Numbered from the stretch's first letter, positions 1-8,957 are shown. The stretch is DNA of 64,000 bases from Dysgonomonas sp. PF1-14 (GCF_029892965.1 NZ_JARXWN010000007.1:165955-229954); one strand, 5' to 3'. Notes: a model not told the origin generated them from the letters alone. Translations and numbers: made by a program.

Positions 1-778
1 TTTCAGCATTTTTAGTATCGAATTCCTGTTGTATAAAAACAACTCTTATCCCTTCAGTTTTGGCAGTGTCTATCAAAGCCTTTAGTTGCGACGGTGAAGG
101 ATTTTTGCCTTCATATTCAATAGAATATTGAGTGAGGCCGTATTCTTTTGCAAAGTAGCTGAGAGCCGGATGGTAAATAATAAAAGCCTTGCTCGGTGCT
201 TTGTCCAGATACGATTTTATAATGCTGTCGGTCTGATTAAATTCGGCAACCAGTTTGTCGTAATTAGCTGTGTAGTCAGCTTCATTCGCTTTGTCAAGCT
301 CTACCATTGCTTTATACATGTTCTCTGCAATTATTCTGGCAGATGTTATCGAACTCCATGTATGAGGATCGCCACCTATGTGTCCATGACTATGTTCGTC
401 TCCATCGTGATCGTGATGTTCGCATGACTCCTTCACTGGTGTTATTCCTTCCGAGCAGTTTATGACTTTCAGACTGCTGTTGTTTTTAGTAGCTTTATCT
501 ATCAGTGAGTTCTCGATGCCCAGATACCCTATTTTAAAGTAGGCTTCACTTTTATCGAGGTTCATCATTTGCGACGGGGTAAAGTCTGCACTTTCGGGAT
601 TCGAGCCCGGTGGGACAATACAGTTTACTTTGTAATGATCGCCTACTATTGTTTCCAGAAAATATTTCTGAGGTTCAATAGTTACAGCCAGTGTTTTTTG
701 CTTCTCATTCTTGGGGGAAGTGCAGCTATTGAGTACAGCGAATCCTAGTACAATAAATATAAATAGTTTGTATTTCAT
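1..778 (-). CDS. ZnuA-like zinc ABC transporter substrate-binding lipoprotein, cut by the window edge
   Basis: The reading frame begins with ATG at 778 on the minus strand and stays open to base 1, so the C-terminus is missing. Residues 1-19 form a lipoprotein signal ending LNSC (Cys19), so it should be a lipid-anchored periplasmic metal-binding protein of the TroA/ZnuA family delivering Zn(II) or Mn(II) to an ABC importer. Residues 119-133 are a His/Asp-rich loop, DPHTW (137-141) carries a conserved metal-binding His, and a later YHPALSYFAKEYGL segment fits the third ligand region. The usual first ligand motif PGxxPHxY reads PGSNPESADF here, with Glu62 where His is expected. It lies 12 bp downstream of the carbonic anhydrase gene on the same strand, probably in one transcript. 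The family call is firm; the exact metal is not. Confidence 0.88.
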   Translation of the reverse strand, partial: MKYKLFIFIVLGFAVLNSCTSPKNEKQKTLAVTIEPQKYFLETIVGDHYKVNCIVPPGSNPESADFTPSQMMNLDKSEAYFKIGYLGIENSLIDKATKNNSSLKVINCSEGITPVKESCEHHDHDGDEHSHGHIGGDPHTWSSITSARIIAENMYKAMVELDKANEADYTANYDKLVAEFNQTDSIIKSYLDKAPSKAFIIYHPALSYFAKEYGLTQYSIEYEGKNPSPSQLKALIDTAKTEGIRVVFIQQEFDTKNAE

Positions 779-790
779 TCTTTTCAGTCT

Positions 791-1435
791 CTATTTCTCT
801 TTTGTCAGGTCGTAAATCTTACGTATGCGGTTCAGTTCTTTTTCGAAGTCTATATTCAGGTCTTTCAATATACCTTCGTTCAGGTCATATACCCAGCCTG
901 CTACACGAGGATAGCCTTTTTCATAATATGATTTTTGTACCTCTGCCGTTTTTATCACATTCAGGCATTGCTCATATACATTGATCTCTACCAGACGGTT
1001 GTATCTTTCGTCGGGGGAGGCTATGTTGTCCAGTTCCTTTTCGTGCAGACGGTACACATCGCGTACGTTTCGCAACCAGGGGTTTAGTATCCCCAGATCT
1101 TTGGGTTGCATGGCGGCTTTTATCCCTCCGCAGTTATAATGCCCGCATACGATAATAAACTTTACATTGAGATGCTCTACTGCATAGTTTATGACAGACA
1201 ATACATTCAGGTCATTGTTTACCACCATATTGGCAATATTGCGGTGTACAAACACTTCGCCGGGTTGAAGTCCCATTATTTCATTTGCATGTACGCGGCT
1301 GTCCGAGCAGCCTATATACAGGTAGTCGGGATTCTGCTCTTTGGCAAGATGGGCGAAGAAATCAGGATTTTCCCCGTTCATCTTCTCTACCCATTTTTTG
1401 TTGGCTTCAAATATCTTTTTGTAAGAATTTTCCAT
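791..1435 (-). CDS. Beta-class carbonic anhydrase
   Basis: Predicted cytoplasmic zinc enzyme that interconverts CO2 and bicarbonate. The 214 residues match the usual length of the beta class. The zinc ligands are visible as Cys43 in CSDSR (43-47), His99 and Cys102 in GHYNCGG, and the Asp45/Arg47 dyad is present. HRNIAN (64-69) is the conserved substrate-side segment. The start codon follows the coaE stop with no gap (stop 1438-1436, ATG 1435-1433), which argues for translational coupling. The ZnuA-like gene follows after 12 bp, so a zinc enzyme and a zinc-uptake component appear cotranscribed. Its physiological role, for example supplying bicarbonate for carboxylations, is inference. Confidence 0.95.
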   Translation of the reverse strand: MENSYKKIFEANKKWVEKMNGENPDFFAHLAKEQNPDYLYIGCSDSRVHANEIMGLQPGEVFVHRNIANMVVNNDLNVLSVINYAVEHLNVKFIIVCGHYNCGGIKAAMQPKDLGILNPWLRNVRDVYRLHEKELDNIASPDERYNRLVEINVYEQCLNVIKTAEVQKSYYEKGYPRVAGWVYDLNEGILKDLNIDFEKELNRIRKIYDLTKEK

Positions 1436-2017
1436 TTACGTACTTAGTTGTTGCAGTGTGTTTAGCACTTGCTCTATTAATGATTTTGTACCATCATTAA
1501 CAATTACAAAGTCTGAAAGTTCGGCTTTCTTCTCATCCGGCATCTGATTTTGGATGCGCTCCATTACTTTATCGCGTGTGGCATTGTCCCTTTTCTGTGT
1601 ACGTTCTATTTTCATCTCCAGAGGGGTATATACCATCACTACTTTGTCTACAAAACGGTTGAACCCTGATTCGAACAGAATTGCTGCTTCGTGTGCCACT
1701 ATGTTGTATTCCTTGTGTGCTATAACCCATTCTTTAAAGTCTTTTTCAACCTCAGGGTGGATAATTGCATTTACGGTTTCCAGTTTCTCTTTGTCGTTGA
1801 ATATGTGAGAGGCGAGCAGGGGCTTATTCAAAACTTCTCCGGCAAATAGTTCTTCACCGAATAGCTTTATCAGTTTTTCCCTTATTACAGGAGAGGTAGC
1901 TACCAGTCGTTTACTCTCGGTATCAGCTATATAAACAGGTATTCCACACATAGAGAAAATCTGTGATACAGTAGATTTACCGCTACCTATACCTCCGGTT
2001 ATACCTAATATTGTCAT
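1436..2017 (-). CDS. coaE: Dephospho-CoA kinase
   Basis: Catalyses the last step of coenzyme A synthesis, ATP-dependent phosphorylation of the 3'-hydroxyl of dephospho-CoA, in the cytosol. The P-loop GGIGSGKS occupies residues 8-15 and is followed by the family-typical ADTESKRLV substrate region. The CoA-domain motif HPEVEKDFKEW and the EAAILFESGF segment are also present. At 193 residues it has normal length. It lies 72 bp downstream of the YbbR-like gene and abuts the carbonic anhydrase gene directly. The order nusB-yajC-ybbR-coaE is common in Bacteroidales and supports the call. Confidence 0.95.
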   Translation of the reverse strand: MTILGITGGIGSGKSTVSQIFSMCGIPVYIADTESKRLVATSPVIREKLIKLFGEELFAGEVLNKPLLASHIFNDKEKLETVNAIIHPEVEKDFKEWVIAHKEYNIVAHEAAILFESGFNRFVDKVVMVYTPLEMKIERTQKRDNATRDKVMERIQNQMPDEKKAELSDFVIVNDGTKSLIEQVLNTLQQLST

Positions 2018-2089
2018 ATAATGCCGTATATATTGAAGAATTTATTTACAGTTGTAATCCGTTATTGTACAGTTCGGATAATCGAAATC

Positions 2090-3073
2090 CTATTTCTGTT
2101 CCAGAACGAATTCCACTTCGGAAGGAACCGGTATTTTCGTTTGTATATAATCCGGACTTTTTGTGATCCGTACAGGTACGGAGGCATCTTTGAATTCCTT
2201 GATGTCGTTATAGTCTATTGTAACCTGAAAGCCATCGGATGTAATTTCGTTAAACCGTTTTAACCCTACGAATATCGGTATCTTCACCGAAGACGGGAAA
2301 ATCCGGATATTGAGGTTTTCAGGTAGATTAACACATGTGACAGGGACTTCTATCTCTTTTTCATTAAATTCATCTACCGGAATAGATAATTCTACAGTAC
2401 TTGGTATGAATTTAACTCCTTTGATGGAGCGTATGGCTACCAGCATTTTTTTGTCATTGGTAACGTTTGTCAATGTATCATTTACCGTATGCGCATAGAA
2501 TAGGGTATCCAGTGCGGCTTTACTGCCATATACTATGACCGAATCGGGCTTAACGGTCAGTTCCCCGTCGAGCAGATAACCCGGAGCAAGATTGACATAA
2601 CCGTCATATATCACAGGTAGTTTTTTCTGACGCAGTACGGCATAGGCATACGATACGCGGGTAGGAGAGTAGCTTATAAGTTCGGAAGTAACAAATAGTT
2701 TGCCTCTGATGAGCTGCTCGAAATTGCGTCCCTGAATAACTTTCTCCTGTGTGCCTTTTACGATGTCCCTCACATCTACCACGAGGGAATCTTTCCGGCG
2801 GGTAAAGTAGTATCTGAACAGGGCTGCCCCATCATCTTTTATGCGTACATAAACATCGTCGGGCAACTCGTTCTCGAATACAATGCTGTCGGGCACATTT
2901 ACATATTTAACGGGTATAGTAAGGGTTGACTCAAACTTCTGACGATAGACCTGCATCATCCAGAAGATTGAGGAAAGCAATACGAAAAACAAAAAAGTCA
3001 GAATCTTTTTCCATGAAATTCTTTTGAAAAATGATCTGACTTCCTGCAATATTTTATCTCTAGTATCGCTCAT
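2090..3073 (-). CDS. YbbR-like (CdaR-type) membrane-anchored protein
   Basis: A 327-residue protein with one N-terminal membrane segment (about residues 23-42, KILTFLFFVLLSSIFWMMQV) followed by extracytoplasmic YbbR-type beta domains, seen in the repeated strand patterns IPVKYVNVPDSI, LPVIYDGYVNLAPGYLL and VPVTCVNLPENLNI. In Firmicutes, proteins of this family (CdaR) regulate the diadenylate cyclase CdaA. In Bacteroidetes the role is not established and no cyclase gene is in this window. It sits between yajC (33 bp upstream) and coaE (72 bp downstream) on the same strand, an arrangement typical of Bacteroidales. Confidence 0.85.
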   Translation of the reverse strand: MSDTRDKILQEVRSFFKRISWKKILTFLFFVLLSSIFWMMQVYRQKFESTLTIPVKYVNVPDSIVFENELPDDVYVRIKDDGAALFRYYFTRRKDSLVVDVRDIVKGTQEKVIQGRNFEQLIRGKLFVTSELISYSPTRVSYAYAVLRQKKLPVIYDGYVNLAPGYLLDGELTVKPDSVIVYGSKAALDTLFYAHTVNDTLTNVTNDKKMLVAIRSIKGVKFIPSTVELSIPVDEFNEKEIEVPVTCVNLPENLNIRIFPSSVKIPIFVGLKRFNEITSDGFQVTIDYNDIKEFKDASVPVRITKSPDYIQTKIPVPSEVEFVLEQK

Positions 3074-3106
3074 AAGCTATACCTTACTTATTTTCATTGA
3101 CCGCAA

Positions 3107-3442
3107 TTATTGGTTTGTCTGATTGTCTGCGGCAGAAACGTAAACAGACGATTTTTCTATTTTAATTCTTGTACCTTCGGCAATCTCTACAATGAAATAC
3201 GAATCGCCTACTTCTTTTACTTTTCCGTGAATACCTCCGGCAGTAACAACTTTATCGCCGGTCTTGATGGCATTGCGTTGCTCCTGTAATTGTTTTTGTT
3301 TCTTTTGCTGTGGTCTGATCATAAAGAAATACATGATGGCAAACAACAGAACCATCATTATGATCATAGTAGTACTACTGTTCATAAATCCACCCGGAGC
3401 TGCACCATCAGCTGCCTGTAACAATACATTTAATAAAGTCAT
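3107..3442 (-). CDS. yajC: Preprotein translocase subunit YajC
   Basis: Small inner-membrane protein that associates with SecDF in the Sec translocon. It has 111 residues: a short N-terminal stretch, one membrane segment (about 25-44), then the family signature FFMIRPQQKKQKQLQEQRNA and a KTGDKVVTAGGIHGKVKEV domain. It is the second gene of the nusB-led run, 114 bp after nusB. A -7 box lies between them at 3502-3509, so it may have its own promoter. Confidence 0.95.
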   Translation of the reverse strand: MTLLNVLLQAADGAAPGGFMNSSTTMIIMMVLLFAIMYFFMIRPQQKKQKQLQEQRNAIKTGDKVVTAGGIHGKVKEVGDSYFIVEIAEGTRIKIEKSSVYVSAADNQTNQ

Positions 3443-3501
3443 AATTAGTATTTAATATTGGGTTTACACTATTTTTGTTTTCCTTCCCGTAATACGAGAT
3501 A

Positions 3502-3509
3502 CAAATATA
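3502..3509 (-). promoter_or_regulatory. Bacteroidetes -7 box upstream of yajC
   Basis: The plus strand reads CAAATATA, i.e. TATATTTG on the minus strand, matching TAnnTTTG. It lies 60 bp upstream of the yajC start. No clear TTTG -33 element is seen. Confidence 0.5.
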
Positions 3510-3556
3510 AGCTAATATTTTGAAATAGGCTTAAAGACGAAAAGCGATAAATATTA

Positions 3557-4480
3557 TTATTTCTTAATTATCTTTTTGTCCTCTTTCAGTTCTTTCACAA
3601 TGGCATCCAGTATTCCGTTTATAAACGAAGCACTTTTTGCCGTACTGTATGATTTGGCTATGTCGATATATTCATTCAGCGTTACACTGATCGGAATAGA
3701 TGGGAATGTCATAATTTCGGTAATCGCTATCTGCATGATTACCATATCCATGAGGGCGATACGCTCCGACTCCCAGTTTTTGGTATATTTGTCTATAAGT
3801 TCCTTGTATTCCTTACCATTGAGTAACGATTCTCTTAGCAGTTTAACAGCAAATTCCCTGTCTGTTTCATCTTTAAACATCGGTAGCATTTCCTGTGCAG
3901 AGCCATTTGTGCCGTCGAAGCGTTTGATTGTTTTCAGTACAAAAGATTCGATGATTTCGATGTCGTCGTTCCAGTAAAGGCTTTCGTCTTCCAGTATCTG
4001 GTACAGGTCTTCGTTGACACATACAATATGTTTAAATATCTTGCGCCAGAATTCGCGGTCGTTGTCATAGCTCTGAGGCTGTTCTATGTATTCTTTATAT
4101 ATGTCCGAATTGAGGATATTGTCTAACAGATTGCGGATAAAGGCATCGTGTTCCATCCACGAGAAAGGCCTGTCTTTGAGATATTTTGCAAGAGTGCTGT
4201 TTGTCCGTAGTTGATTGATGAATTTGTTGTCCAGTAGTCTTGTATTGGGTTTTTTGTCTTCCTCAGTAGGCAGCAACTTCGACTTTCGGGCATCTACTCT
4301 TTGTGCATAAGCATCGGTGAGCTCCACCATGAGCGACAGGAGATAGAAGTACAGATCGTATGATTTTTGGAGACTGAAAATAAGCTCGTTTTCAGCTTTT
4401 CTCAAATCGGTAGTTTCGCTATGACTACAAGAGAATAATATCTGAACAACTCTGATACGGATAAGAACGCGGTTTATCAT
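3557..4480 (-). CDS. nusB: Transcription antitermination factor NusB (long Bacteroidetes form)
   Basis: RNA-binding partner of NusE/S10 in antitermination complexes on rRNA operons. The C-terminal half (about 150-300) carries the NusB fold, with WESERIALMDMVIMQIAITE and PISVTLNEYIDIAKSYST followed by SASFINGILDAI, all typical. At 307 residues it is about twice the length of E. coli NusB because of an N-terminal helical extension, a form common in Bacteroidetes. The N-terminus begins MINRVLIRIRVVQILFSC, the usual opening. It heads the minus-strand run leading to coaE and beyond. Confidence 0.93.
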   Translation of the reverse strand: MINRVLIRIRVVQILFSCSHSETTDLRKAENELIFSLQKSYDLYFYLLSLMVELTDAYAQRVDARKSKLLPTEEDKKPNTRLLDNKFINQLRTNSTLAKYLKDRPFSWMEHDAFIRNLLDNILNSDIYKEYIEQPQSYDNDREFWRKIFKHIVCVNEDLYQILEDESLYWNDDIEIIESFVLKTIKRFDGTNGSAQEMLPMFKDETDREFAVKLLRESLLNGKEYKELIDKYTKNWESERIALMDMVIMQIAITEIMTFPSIPISVTLNEYIDIAKSYSTAKSASFINGILDAIVKELKEDKKIIKK

Positions 4481-4505
4481 TACCTAAATAAAATGTTTAA
4501 GGCTG

Positions 4506-4513
4506 CAAAAATA
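4506..4513 (-). promoter_or_regulatory. -7 box upstream of nusB
   Basis: The plus-strand CAAAAATA gives TATTTTTG on the minus strand, 26 bp upstream of the nusB start, fitting TAnnTTTG. No good -33 box is visible. Confidence 0.5.
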
Positions 4514-4581
4514 AGCATTTTTTTGTAATAGCATACCCTAATATCCATTATTGTTTATACAATGTGTGAAAAGTGAAGAAG

Positions 4582-4740
4582 TTTATCTATAGGATGAGGT
4601 GAATTATAAATTATGAGTTATAAATTATGAATTAACTCGAAAAACGGTCTTTGAAGAAGTAAGGAAAGAGTCAGGTTTGTAAGGTTTTAGTTAAAAGCTA
4701 GTGTACAGCCTTGTAGGGGCGAACGCAAGGGATTCCCATA
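4582..4740 (+). repeat. Partial modular repeat with one 18-bp block and a TGTAGGGGCG fragment
   Basis: The 509-bp gap between nusB and cmk has no gene. It starts with the repeat-family left end TTTATCTATA (4582-4591), carries CGGTCTTTGAA and the block GTAAGGTTTTAGTTAAAA (4679-4696), and then TTGTAGGGGCGAACGCAAGG, a piece of the separate TGTAGGGGCG family. An AT-rich tandem of ATAAATTATGA units (about 4604-4632) lies inside it. The rest (4741-4906) holds an AACTG/GTTAAC-rich stretch but no gene. Confidence 0.75.
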
Positions 4741-4906
4741 CATACGACAAAAAGAGAATATATGTCAACTTTACATGCGCTACGCTCCTGTGACGGTTGG
4801 TTGTTTCCTTTTGCATTTTGTTAACTGATAACTGTTCACTGCTAACTGAAAAGTCAATATCTGCAAAATGTTGTGGTCGGGCTGTTATCGGTCGGTTGTT
4901 TTAGAT

Positions 4907-4914
4907 TATCTTTG
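4907..4914 (+). promoter_or_regulatory. -7 box upstream of cmk
   Basis: TATCTTTG matches TAnnTTTG and lies 75 bp upstream of the cmk ATG. The -33 region is not convincing. Confidence 0.5.
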
Positions 4915-4989
4915 TCTGTCCTCATTATTTATATTATCTATGACTAATAGGATAAACATTTATCATTATCGAACGTTTAAACTGTAAAT

Positions 4990-5682
4990 ATGAAGAAGAT
5001 CGTTATTGCAATCGATGGCTTTTCATCAAATGGTAAGAGTACTATGGCAAAAAGCCTCGCAAAACAGATAGGCTATATCTATATAGATAGCGGAGCAATG
5101 TACAGGGCGGTAACGCTATATTGTATCGAGCACCGGTTATTCGACGGAGATAAACTGGATGAGGACAGATTACATGACGATATAAAGGATATAAAGATAG
5201 AGTTCTTCCTGAATAAAGATACCGGTACGCCCGATACTTACCTTAACGGAGAAAATGTGGAAAAGCAAATTCGTACGATGGAAGTTTCTTCAAAAGTAAG
5301 TATTGTAAGTGCTATTCCGTTTGTGCGCCATGCTATGGTTGCTATGCAGCAAGAGATGGGAAAAGCCAAAGGAATAGTCATGGATGGACGCGATATAGGA
5401 ACTGTTGTTTTTCCTGATGCCGAACTGAAAGTATTCGTTACTGCCGATGCTGAAATAAGGGCGCAAAGGCGTTTTGATGAATTACGGTCGAAGGGAGATG
5501 ATAAAACGACATTCGAAGAAGTGCTTGAAAACTTAAAGACCAGAGACCATTTGGATCAGACGCGGGCCGAAAGTCCCCTGAAAAAAGCGGATGATGCGAT
5601 TCTTCTGGATAATTCATATATGACCATTGACGAACAGATGCAATGGCTACTAGATAAGTTTAAACAAATAACAACAAACTAA
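4990..5682 (+). CDS. cmk: Cytidylate kinase
   Basis: Phosphorylates CMP/dCMP to the diphosphates with ATP in the cytosol. The P-loop FSSNGKST is at residues 11-18, [11 protein letters not shown] is the conserved CMP-binding motif, and [20 protein letters not shown] is the central family signature. At 230 residues it has the standard length. The stop codon abuts the ispH start with no gap, so the two genes are translationally linked. The set cmk-ispH-pfkA is recurrent in Bacteroidales. Confidence 0.97.
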   Translation: MKKIVIAIDGFSSNGKSTMAKSLAKQIGYIYIDSGAMYRAVTLYCIEHRLFDGDKLDEDRLHDDIKDIKIEFFLNKDTGTPDTYLNGENVEKQIRTMEVSSKVSIVSAIPFVRHAMVAMQQEMGKAKGIVMDGRDIGTVVFPDAELKVFVTADAEIRAQRRFDELRSKGDDKTTFEEVLENLKTRDHLDQTRAESPLKKADDAILLDNSYMTIDEQMQWLLDKFKQITTN

Positions 5683-6558
5683 ATGAGTAATATAGAGATA
5701 GATGCTAAGTCGGGCTTTTGTTTTGGAGTAGTAAATGCCATAAAAAAAGCTGAAGAAGAACTTGCAAAGGGCGGAGTGCTGTACTGTCTGGGCGATATTG
5801 TTCACAACAATCTGGAAGTAGACAGACTCGAAAAGCTCGGACTGAAAACTATAAATCATGAAGAGTTTGCCCGCCTGAAAGATGTCAGAGTGCTGTTGCG
5901 CGCGCATGGCGAACCACCTTCCACATATCAGATAGCTAAAGAAAATAATATTGAAATTATCGATGCATCGTGCCCTGTGGTACTTCGTTTGCAGAAGAAA
6001 ATACACGACAAGTATGACAATGAGAAGGATAACAATACTCAGATCGTTATTTACGGCAAGAACGGCCATGCCGAAGTAAACGGCCTTTTGGGGCAGACAG
6101 ATTCCAGTGCTATCGTTATTGAGAAGAAAGAAGATCTCGAAAAACTTGACTTTTCCCGTAATATTTGTCTTTTCTCACAGACAACAAAACCACTCGACGG
6201 ATTTCAGGAGATTATAGATATCATACAGAGCAGGATGATCGGCGATGCACGTTTCGAGTTCTTTGATACTATTTGCCGTCAGGTATCGAACCGCATACCA
6301 AATATTAAGGAATTTGCGATGAAGCATGATATAATCTTTTTCGTTGCCGGAGAGAAAAGCTCGAACGGAAAGGTGCTGTATGCCGAATGTAAGAAATACA
6401 ATCCCGATTCATACTTTATAACCACCCCATCCGATATAGATCCTTCGGTGGTGAGCAAAACCGCTACAATAGGTATCTGTGGAGCTACTTCTACACCTAA
6501 GTGGCAGATGGAAGAGATAGAGGCAAAAATCAATGAGATAAGATTAGGGTTAAATTAA
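5683..6558 (+). CDS. ispH: 4-hydroxy-3-methylbut-2-enyl diphosphate reductase
   Basis: Last enzyme of the MEP isoprenoid pathway, reducing HMBPP to IPP and DMAPP with an iron-sulphur cluster. The three cluster cysteines are Cys13 (GFCFGV), Cys97 (ASCPVV) and Cys198 (DTICRQV), at nearly the same spacing as in E. coli. His41, His75 (RAHGEPP) and His129 (NGHAEV) are in the conserved substrate-binding positions. At 291 residues it is slightly shorter than the E. coli protein. It begins directly after the cmk stop. Confidence 0.97.
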   Translation: MSNIEIDAKSGFCFGVVNAIKKAEEELAKGGVLYCLGDIVHNNLEVDRLEKLGLKTINHEEFARLKDVRVLLRAHGEPPSTYQIAKENNIEIIDASCPVVLRLQKKIHDKYDNEKDNNTQIVIYGKNGHAEVNGLLGQTDSSAIVIEKKEDLEKLDFSRNICLFSQTTKPLDGFQEIIDIIQSRMIGDARFEFFDTICRQVSNRIPNIKEFAMKHDIIFFVAGEKSSNGKVLYAECKKYNPDSYFITTPSDIDPSVVSKTATIGICGATSTPKWQMEEIEAKINEIRLGLN

Positions 6559-6601
6559 CCAAAATGCTTACATTAATTAACAGAGTCTTTAATTTTATTC
6601 G

Positions 6602-6609
6602 TACTTTTG
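6602..6609 (+). promoter_or_regulatory. -7 box upstream of pfkA
   Basis: TACTTTTG in the 99-bp gap between ispH and pfkA, 48 bp before the pfkA ATG, suggests an independent promoter. Confidence 0.5.
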
Positions 6610-6657
6610 CACTGGATTTCACAAAGAGCAAAGTAAAAGAATAAAATAACTAGAATT

Positions 6658-7638
6658 ATGGCTAATGTTAAGTGTATTGGGATTTTAACCTCAGGAGGTG
6701 ATGCTCCCGGTATGAATGCTGCGATACGTGCCGTTACCCGTGCTGCTATTTTCAACGGTATGGAGGTAAAAGGTATCATGCGTGGTTATAAAGGATTGAT
6801 ATTCGATGAAATTGTTCCATTTAAAACCAATAGTGTGAGTAACATCATACAACAGGGTGGAACAATCCTTAAAACAGCGCGCAGTAAAGAATTTCAGACT
6901 CCCGAAGGAAGACAGATTGCATACGAAGCACTGCAAAGGGAAGGTATTGATGCACTGGTAGTTATAGGCGGTGACGGCTCTCTTACAGGTGCCCGCATAT
7001 TTGCACAGGAATTTAACTATCCTATCGTAGGACTTCCGGGTACTATCGACAACGACCTTTTGGGAACAGATCTTACCATTGGCTACGATACAGCACTAAA
7101 TACCATTATGGAGGCTGTGGATAAAATACGCGATACAGCCAGTTCTCACGAACGCTTGTTCTTCATCGAAGTAATGGGGCGCGAATGTGGTTTCCTGGCA
7201 TTGAACGGAGCCATCGCTTCCGGCGCAGAAGCTGCCATCATTCCCGAAATGATGTTACAGCAAGACCAGTTGGGTGATCTTATTTCCAACGGCTTCCGCA
7301 AGAGTAAGAACAGTAGCCTTGTGCTTGTTACCGAAGGTGACATCACCGGAGGTGCAATGGCAATGGCAGAGCGTGTTAAGACTGAATATCCTCAGTATGA
7401 TGTGCGTGTGACTATATTAGGACATGTGCAGCGTGGAGGTTCTCCTACAGCAAACGACAGGATTCTGGCAAGCAGAATGGGTGCTGCGGCAGTCGATGCC
7501 TTGCTAGACGATCAGCGTAATGTGATGATCGGAATACAGAACGATGAAATCGTATATGTGCCGTTTTCTAAGGCTATAAAGAAAAATAAGCCTTTACAAC
7601 AGAATTTGCTGGATACATTGAAGATACTTTCTATATAA
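6658..7638 (+). CDS. pfkA: ATP-dependent 6-phosphofructokinase
   Basis: Glycolytic enzyme that phosphorylates fructose 6-phosphate to the 1,6-bisphosphate. The N-terminal [17 protein letters not shown], the GGDGS loop (104-108) and the catalytic PGTIDND (127-133) are intact, and [14 protein letters not shown] closes the active site. Gly104 in the GGDGS loop is the pattern of ATP-using rather than PPi-using enzymes. At 326 residues it is a normal bacterial PFK-A. Two hairpins follow the stop codon. The matching aldolase is at 34950-35945. Confidence 0.96.
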   Translation: MANVKCIGILTSGGDAPGMNAAIRAVTRAAIFNGMEVKGIMRGYKGLIFDEIVPFKTNSVSNIIQQGGTILKTARSKEFQTPEGRQIAYEALQREGIDALVVIGGDGSLTGARIFAQEFNYPIVGLPGTIDNDLLGTDLTIGYDTALNTIMEAVDKIRDTASSHERLFFIEVMGRECGFLALNGAIASGAEAAIIPEMMLQQDQLGDLISNGFRKSKNSSLVLVTEGDITGGAMAMAERVKTEYPQYDVRVTILGHVQRGGSPTANDRILASRMGAAAVDALLDDQRNVMIGIQNDEIVYVPFSKAIKKNKPLQQNLLDTLKILSI

Positions 7639-7664
7639 GACGAATAGAAGCAGATTGTATAATG

Positions 7665-7693
7665 AAAGGATTGGCTGATGCCAATCCTTTTTT
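7665..7693 (+). terminator. Rho-independent terminator after pfkA
   Basis: Inverted repeat AAAGGATTGG (7665-7674) with CCAATCCTTT (7681-7690) followed by a T run, 27 bp after the pfkA stop. Confidence 0.85.
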
Positions 7694-7734
7694 ATGTGCG
7701 GTTCTTTTTAGATGACGATAATTATTGGTGCCAA

Positions 7735-7770
7735 TAAAAAAGCCCTGATAGATTTCTATCAGGGCTTTTC
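7735..7770. terminator. Bidirectional terminator between pfkA and rpsP
   Basis: Perfect stem AGCCCTGATAG (7741-7751) with CTATCAGGGCT (7756-7766), preceded by an A run and followed by TTTT, so it can end transcription from both convergent units. Confidence 0.88.
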
Positions 7771-7791
7771 GTATATGCTGTTTATATTTTA

Positions 7792-8400
7792 TTATTCAGC
7801 ACTTTTTTCTTCTTCTGCCGGAGCTTCTGCTTCAGCAACAGGAGCTTCGTCAACCACTGCTTCAGCCACCTCTGCAACTGTCTCTACGGCTTCCTCTGCC
7901 GGAGCAGCTTCTGCTTCTGCTTCAGCCTGTGCTGCATTTTCTTCAGCTTTCTTCTGAGCTACAGCTTCAGCTTTCGCTTTGTTGGCAGCTTTTTCAGCAT
8001 CTAGGCGAGCTTTTGCATCAGCCTTAGCCTTTGTTTCATTCTTATTGATGGCAGCCTGATTGCCTTTTTCTTTTTCAGCTTTCCATGCTTCAAATTTCTT
8101 GTCAGCAGTAGCTTCGTCAAAAGCACCTTTAGCAACACCACCCAAAAGGTGTTTCTTCAATAGCACACCTTCTTCAGAAAGTATGTTACGAGTAGTGTCG
8201 GTAGGTTGAGCACCAACTTGTAACCAGTACAAAGCCCTGTCGAAATTTAAAGTTATTGTAGCAGGATTTGTGTTCGGGTTATAAGAACCCACCTTTTCAA
8301 TAAATTTTCCATCCCGTGGAGCTCTGCTATCTGCAATGACGATGTGGTAGAAAGGGTAACCCTTGCGTCCTCGTCTTTGTAAACGGATCTTTGTAGCCAT
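7792..8400 (-). CDS. rpsP: 30S ribosomal protein S16 with a long acidic/Ala-rich tail
   Basis: The S16 core spans about residues 1-85, starting [20 protein letters not shown] and including [20 protein letters not shown]. It is followed by more than 100 residues rich in Ala, Glu and Lys with many AEAEA-type repeats, likely extended or coiled coil. Bacteroidetes S16 proteins often carry such tails, so the extension is probably genuine, although its function is unknown. Total length is 202 residues against about 82 in E. coli. The gene is monocistronic with its own -7 box (8451-8458). Confidence 0.96.
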   Translation of the reverse strand: MATKIRLQRRGRKGYPFYHIVIADSRAPRDGKFIEKVGSYNPNTNPATITLNFDRALYWLQVGAQPTDTTRNILSEEGVLLKKHLLGGVAKGAFDEATADKKFEAWKAEKEKGNQAAINKNETKAKADAKARLDAEKAANKAKAEAVAQKKAEENAAQAEAEAEAAPAEEAVETVAEVAEAVVDEAPVAEAEAPAEEEKSAE

Positions 8401-8450
8401 TTTCTTTCTTTAGTTAATTTTAATTATTACATAATTGTTATTAGCGGGTG

Positions 8451-8458
8451 CAAAGATA
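8451..8458 (-). promoter_or_regulatory. -7 box upstream of rpsP
   Basis: The plus-strand CAAAGATA reads TATCTTTG on the minus strand, 51 bp upstream of the rpsP ATG. Confidence 0.6.
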
Positions 8459-8523
8459 GGGATAAGTTTTTGAAATACAATATCTATTTCCCTTTTCTTT
8501 TCGATATAATCTGTAAAATAGAA

Positions 8524-8553
8524 GAAGGTTAAACCAAAATCAGTTTAACCTTC
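8524..8553 (-). terminator. Terminator after rpsT
   Basis: Perfect 11-bp stem GAAGGTTAAAC (8524-8534) with GTTTAACCTTC (8543-8553), placed 38 bp beyond the rpsT stop on the minus strand, with a T-rich exit. Confidence 0.75.
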
Positions 8554-8590
8554 TGCGTTATATAGATGTTTATATTAGTATCGCTATTTC

Positions 8591-8842
8591 TTACAGAGCG
8601 TTTACGTGAGCAGCTAACTTCGATTTCAAGTTGCCTGCTTTATTTTTATGTATCACGTTTTTCTTAGCCAGTCTGTCAAGCATAGAACATACCGATGGAT
8701 ATTGCTTTCTAGCTTCTTCCTTATCTGTTAGTAAACGGAATTTACGAACAGCGTTACGGGTTGTTTTAGCTACATATCTGTTTCTCAAGCGTCTTACTTC
8801 TGCTTGTCTGATTCTTTTTTCTGCTGACTTATGATTTGCCAT
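8591..8842 (-). CDS. rpsT: 30S ribosomal protein S20
   Basis: Basic primary-binding protein of the small ribosomal subunit, 83 residues. It opens [21 protein letters not shown], the standard S20 N-terminus, and ends with the helical [20 protein letters not shown] region. It lies 43 bp downstream of the tRNA-Glu gene on the same strand, and the only good promoter is upstream of the tRNA, so the two may be cotranscribed. Confidence 0.96.
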   Translation of the reverse strand: MANHKSAEKRIRQAEVRRLRNRYVAKTTRNAVRKFRLLTDKEEARKQYPSVCSMLDRLAKKNVIHKNKAGNLKSKLAAHVNAL

Positions 8843-8885
8843 ATTGACTAATCCTTATTTTTGTTATTTATTTTTGTTTTTTTTG

Positions 8886-8957
8886 TAGCCCATAGGGGAG
8901 TCGAACCCCTCTTTCAAGAATGAAAATCTTGCGTCCTAACCGATAGACGAATGGGCC
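8886..8957 (-). tRNA. tRNA-Glu (UUC)
   Basis: The minus strand folds as a cloverleaf: acceptor GGCCCAT/ATGGGCT (G-U closing pair), D arm with CGGTTAGGAC, anticodon stem CAAGA/TCTTG with loop TTTTCAT (anticodon TTC), and T arm AGGGG-TTCGACT-CCCCT. The discriminator is A and CCA is not encoded. The anticodon identifies Glu. Confidence 0.96.
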
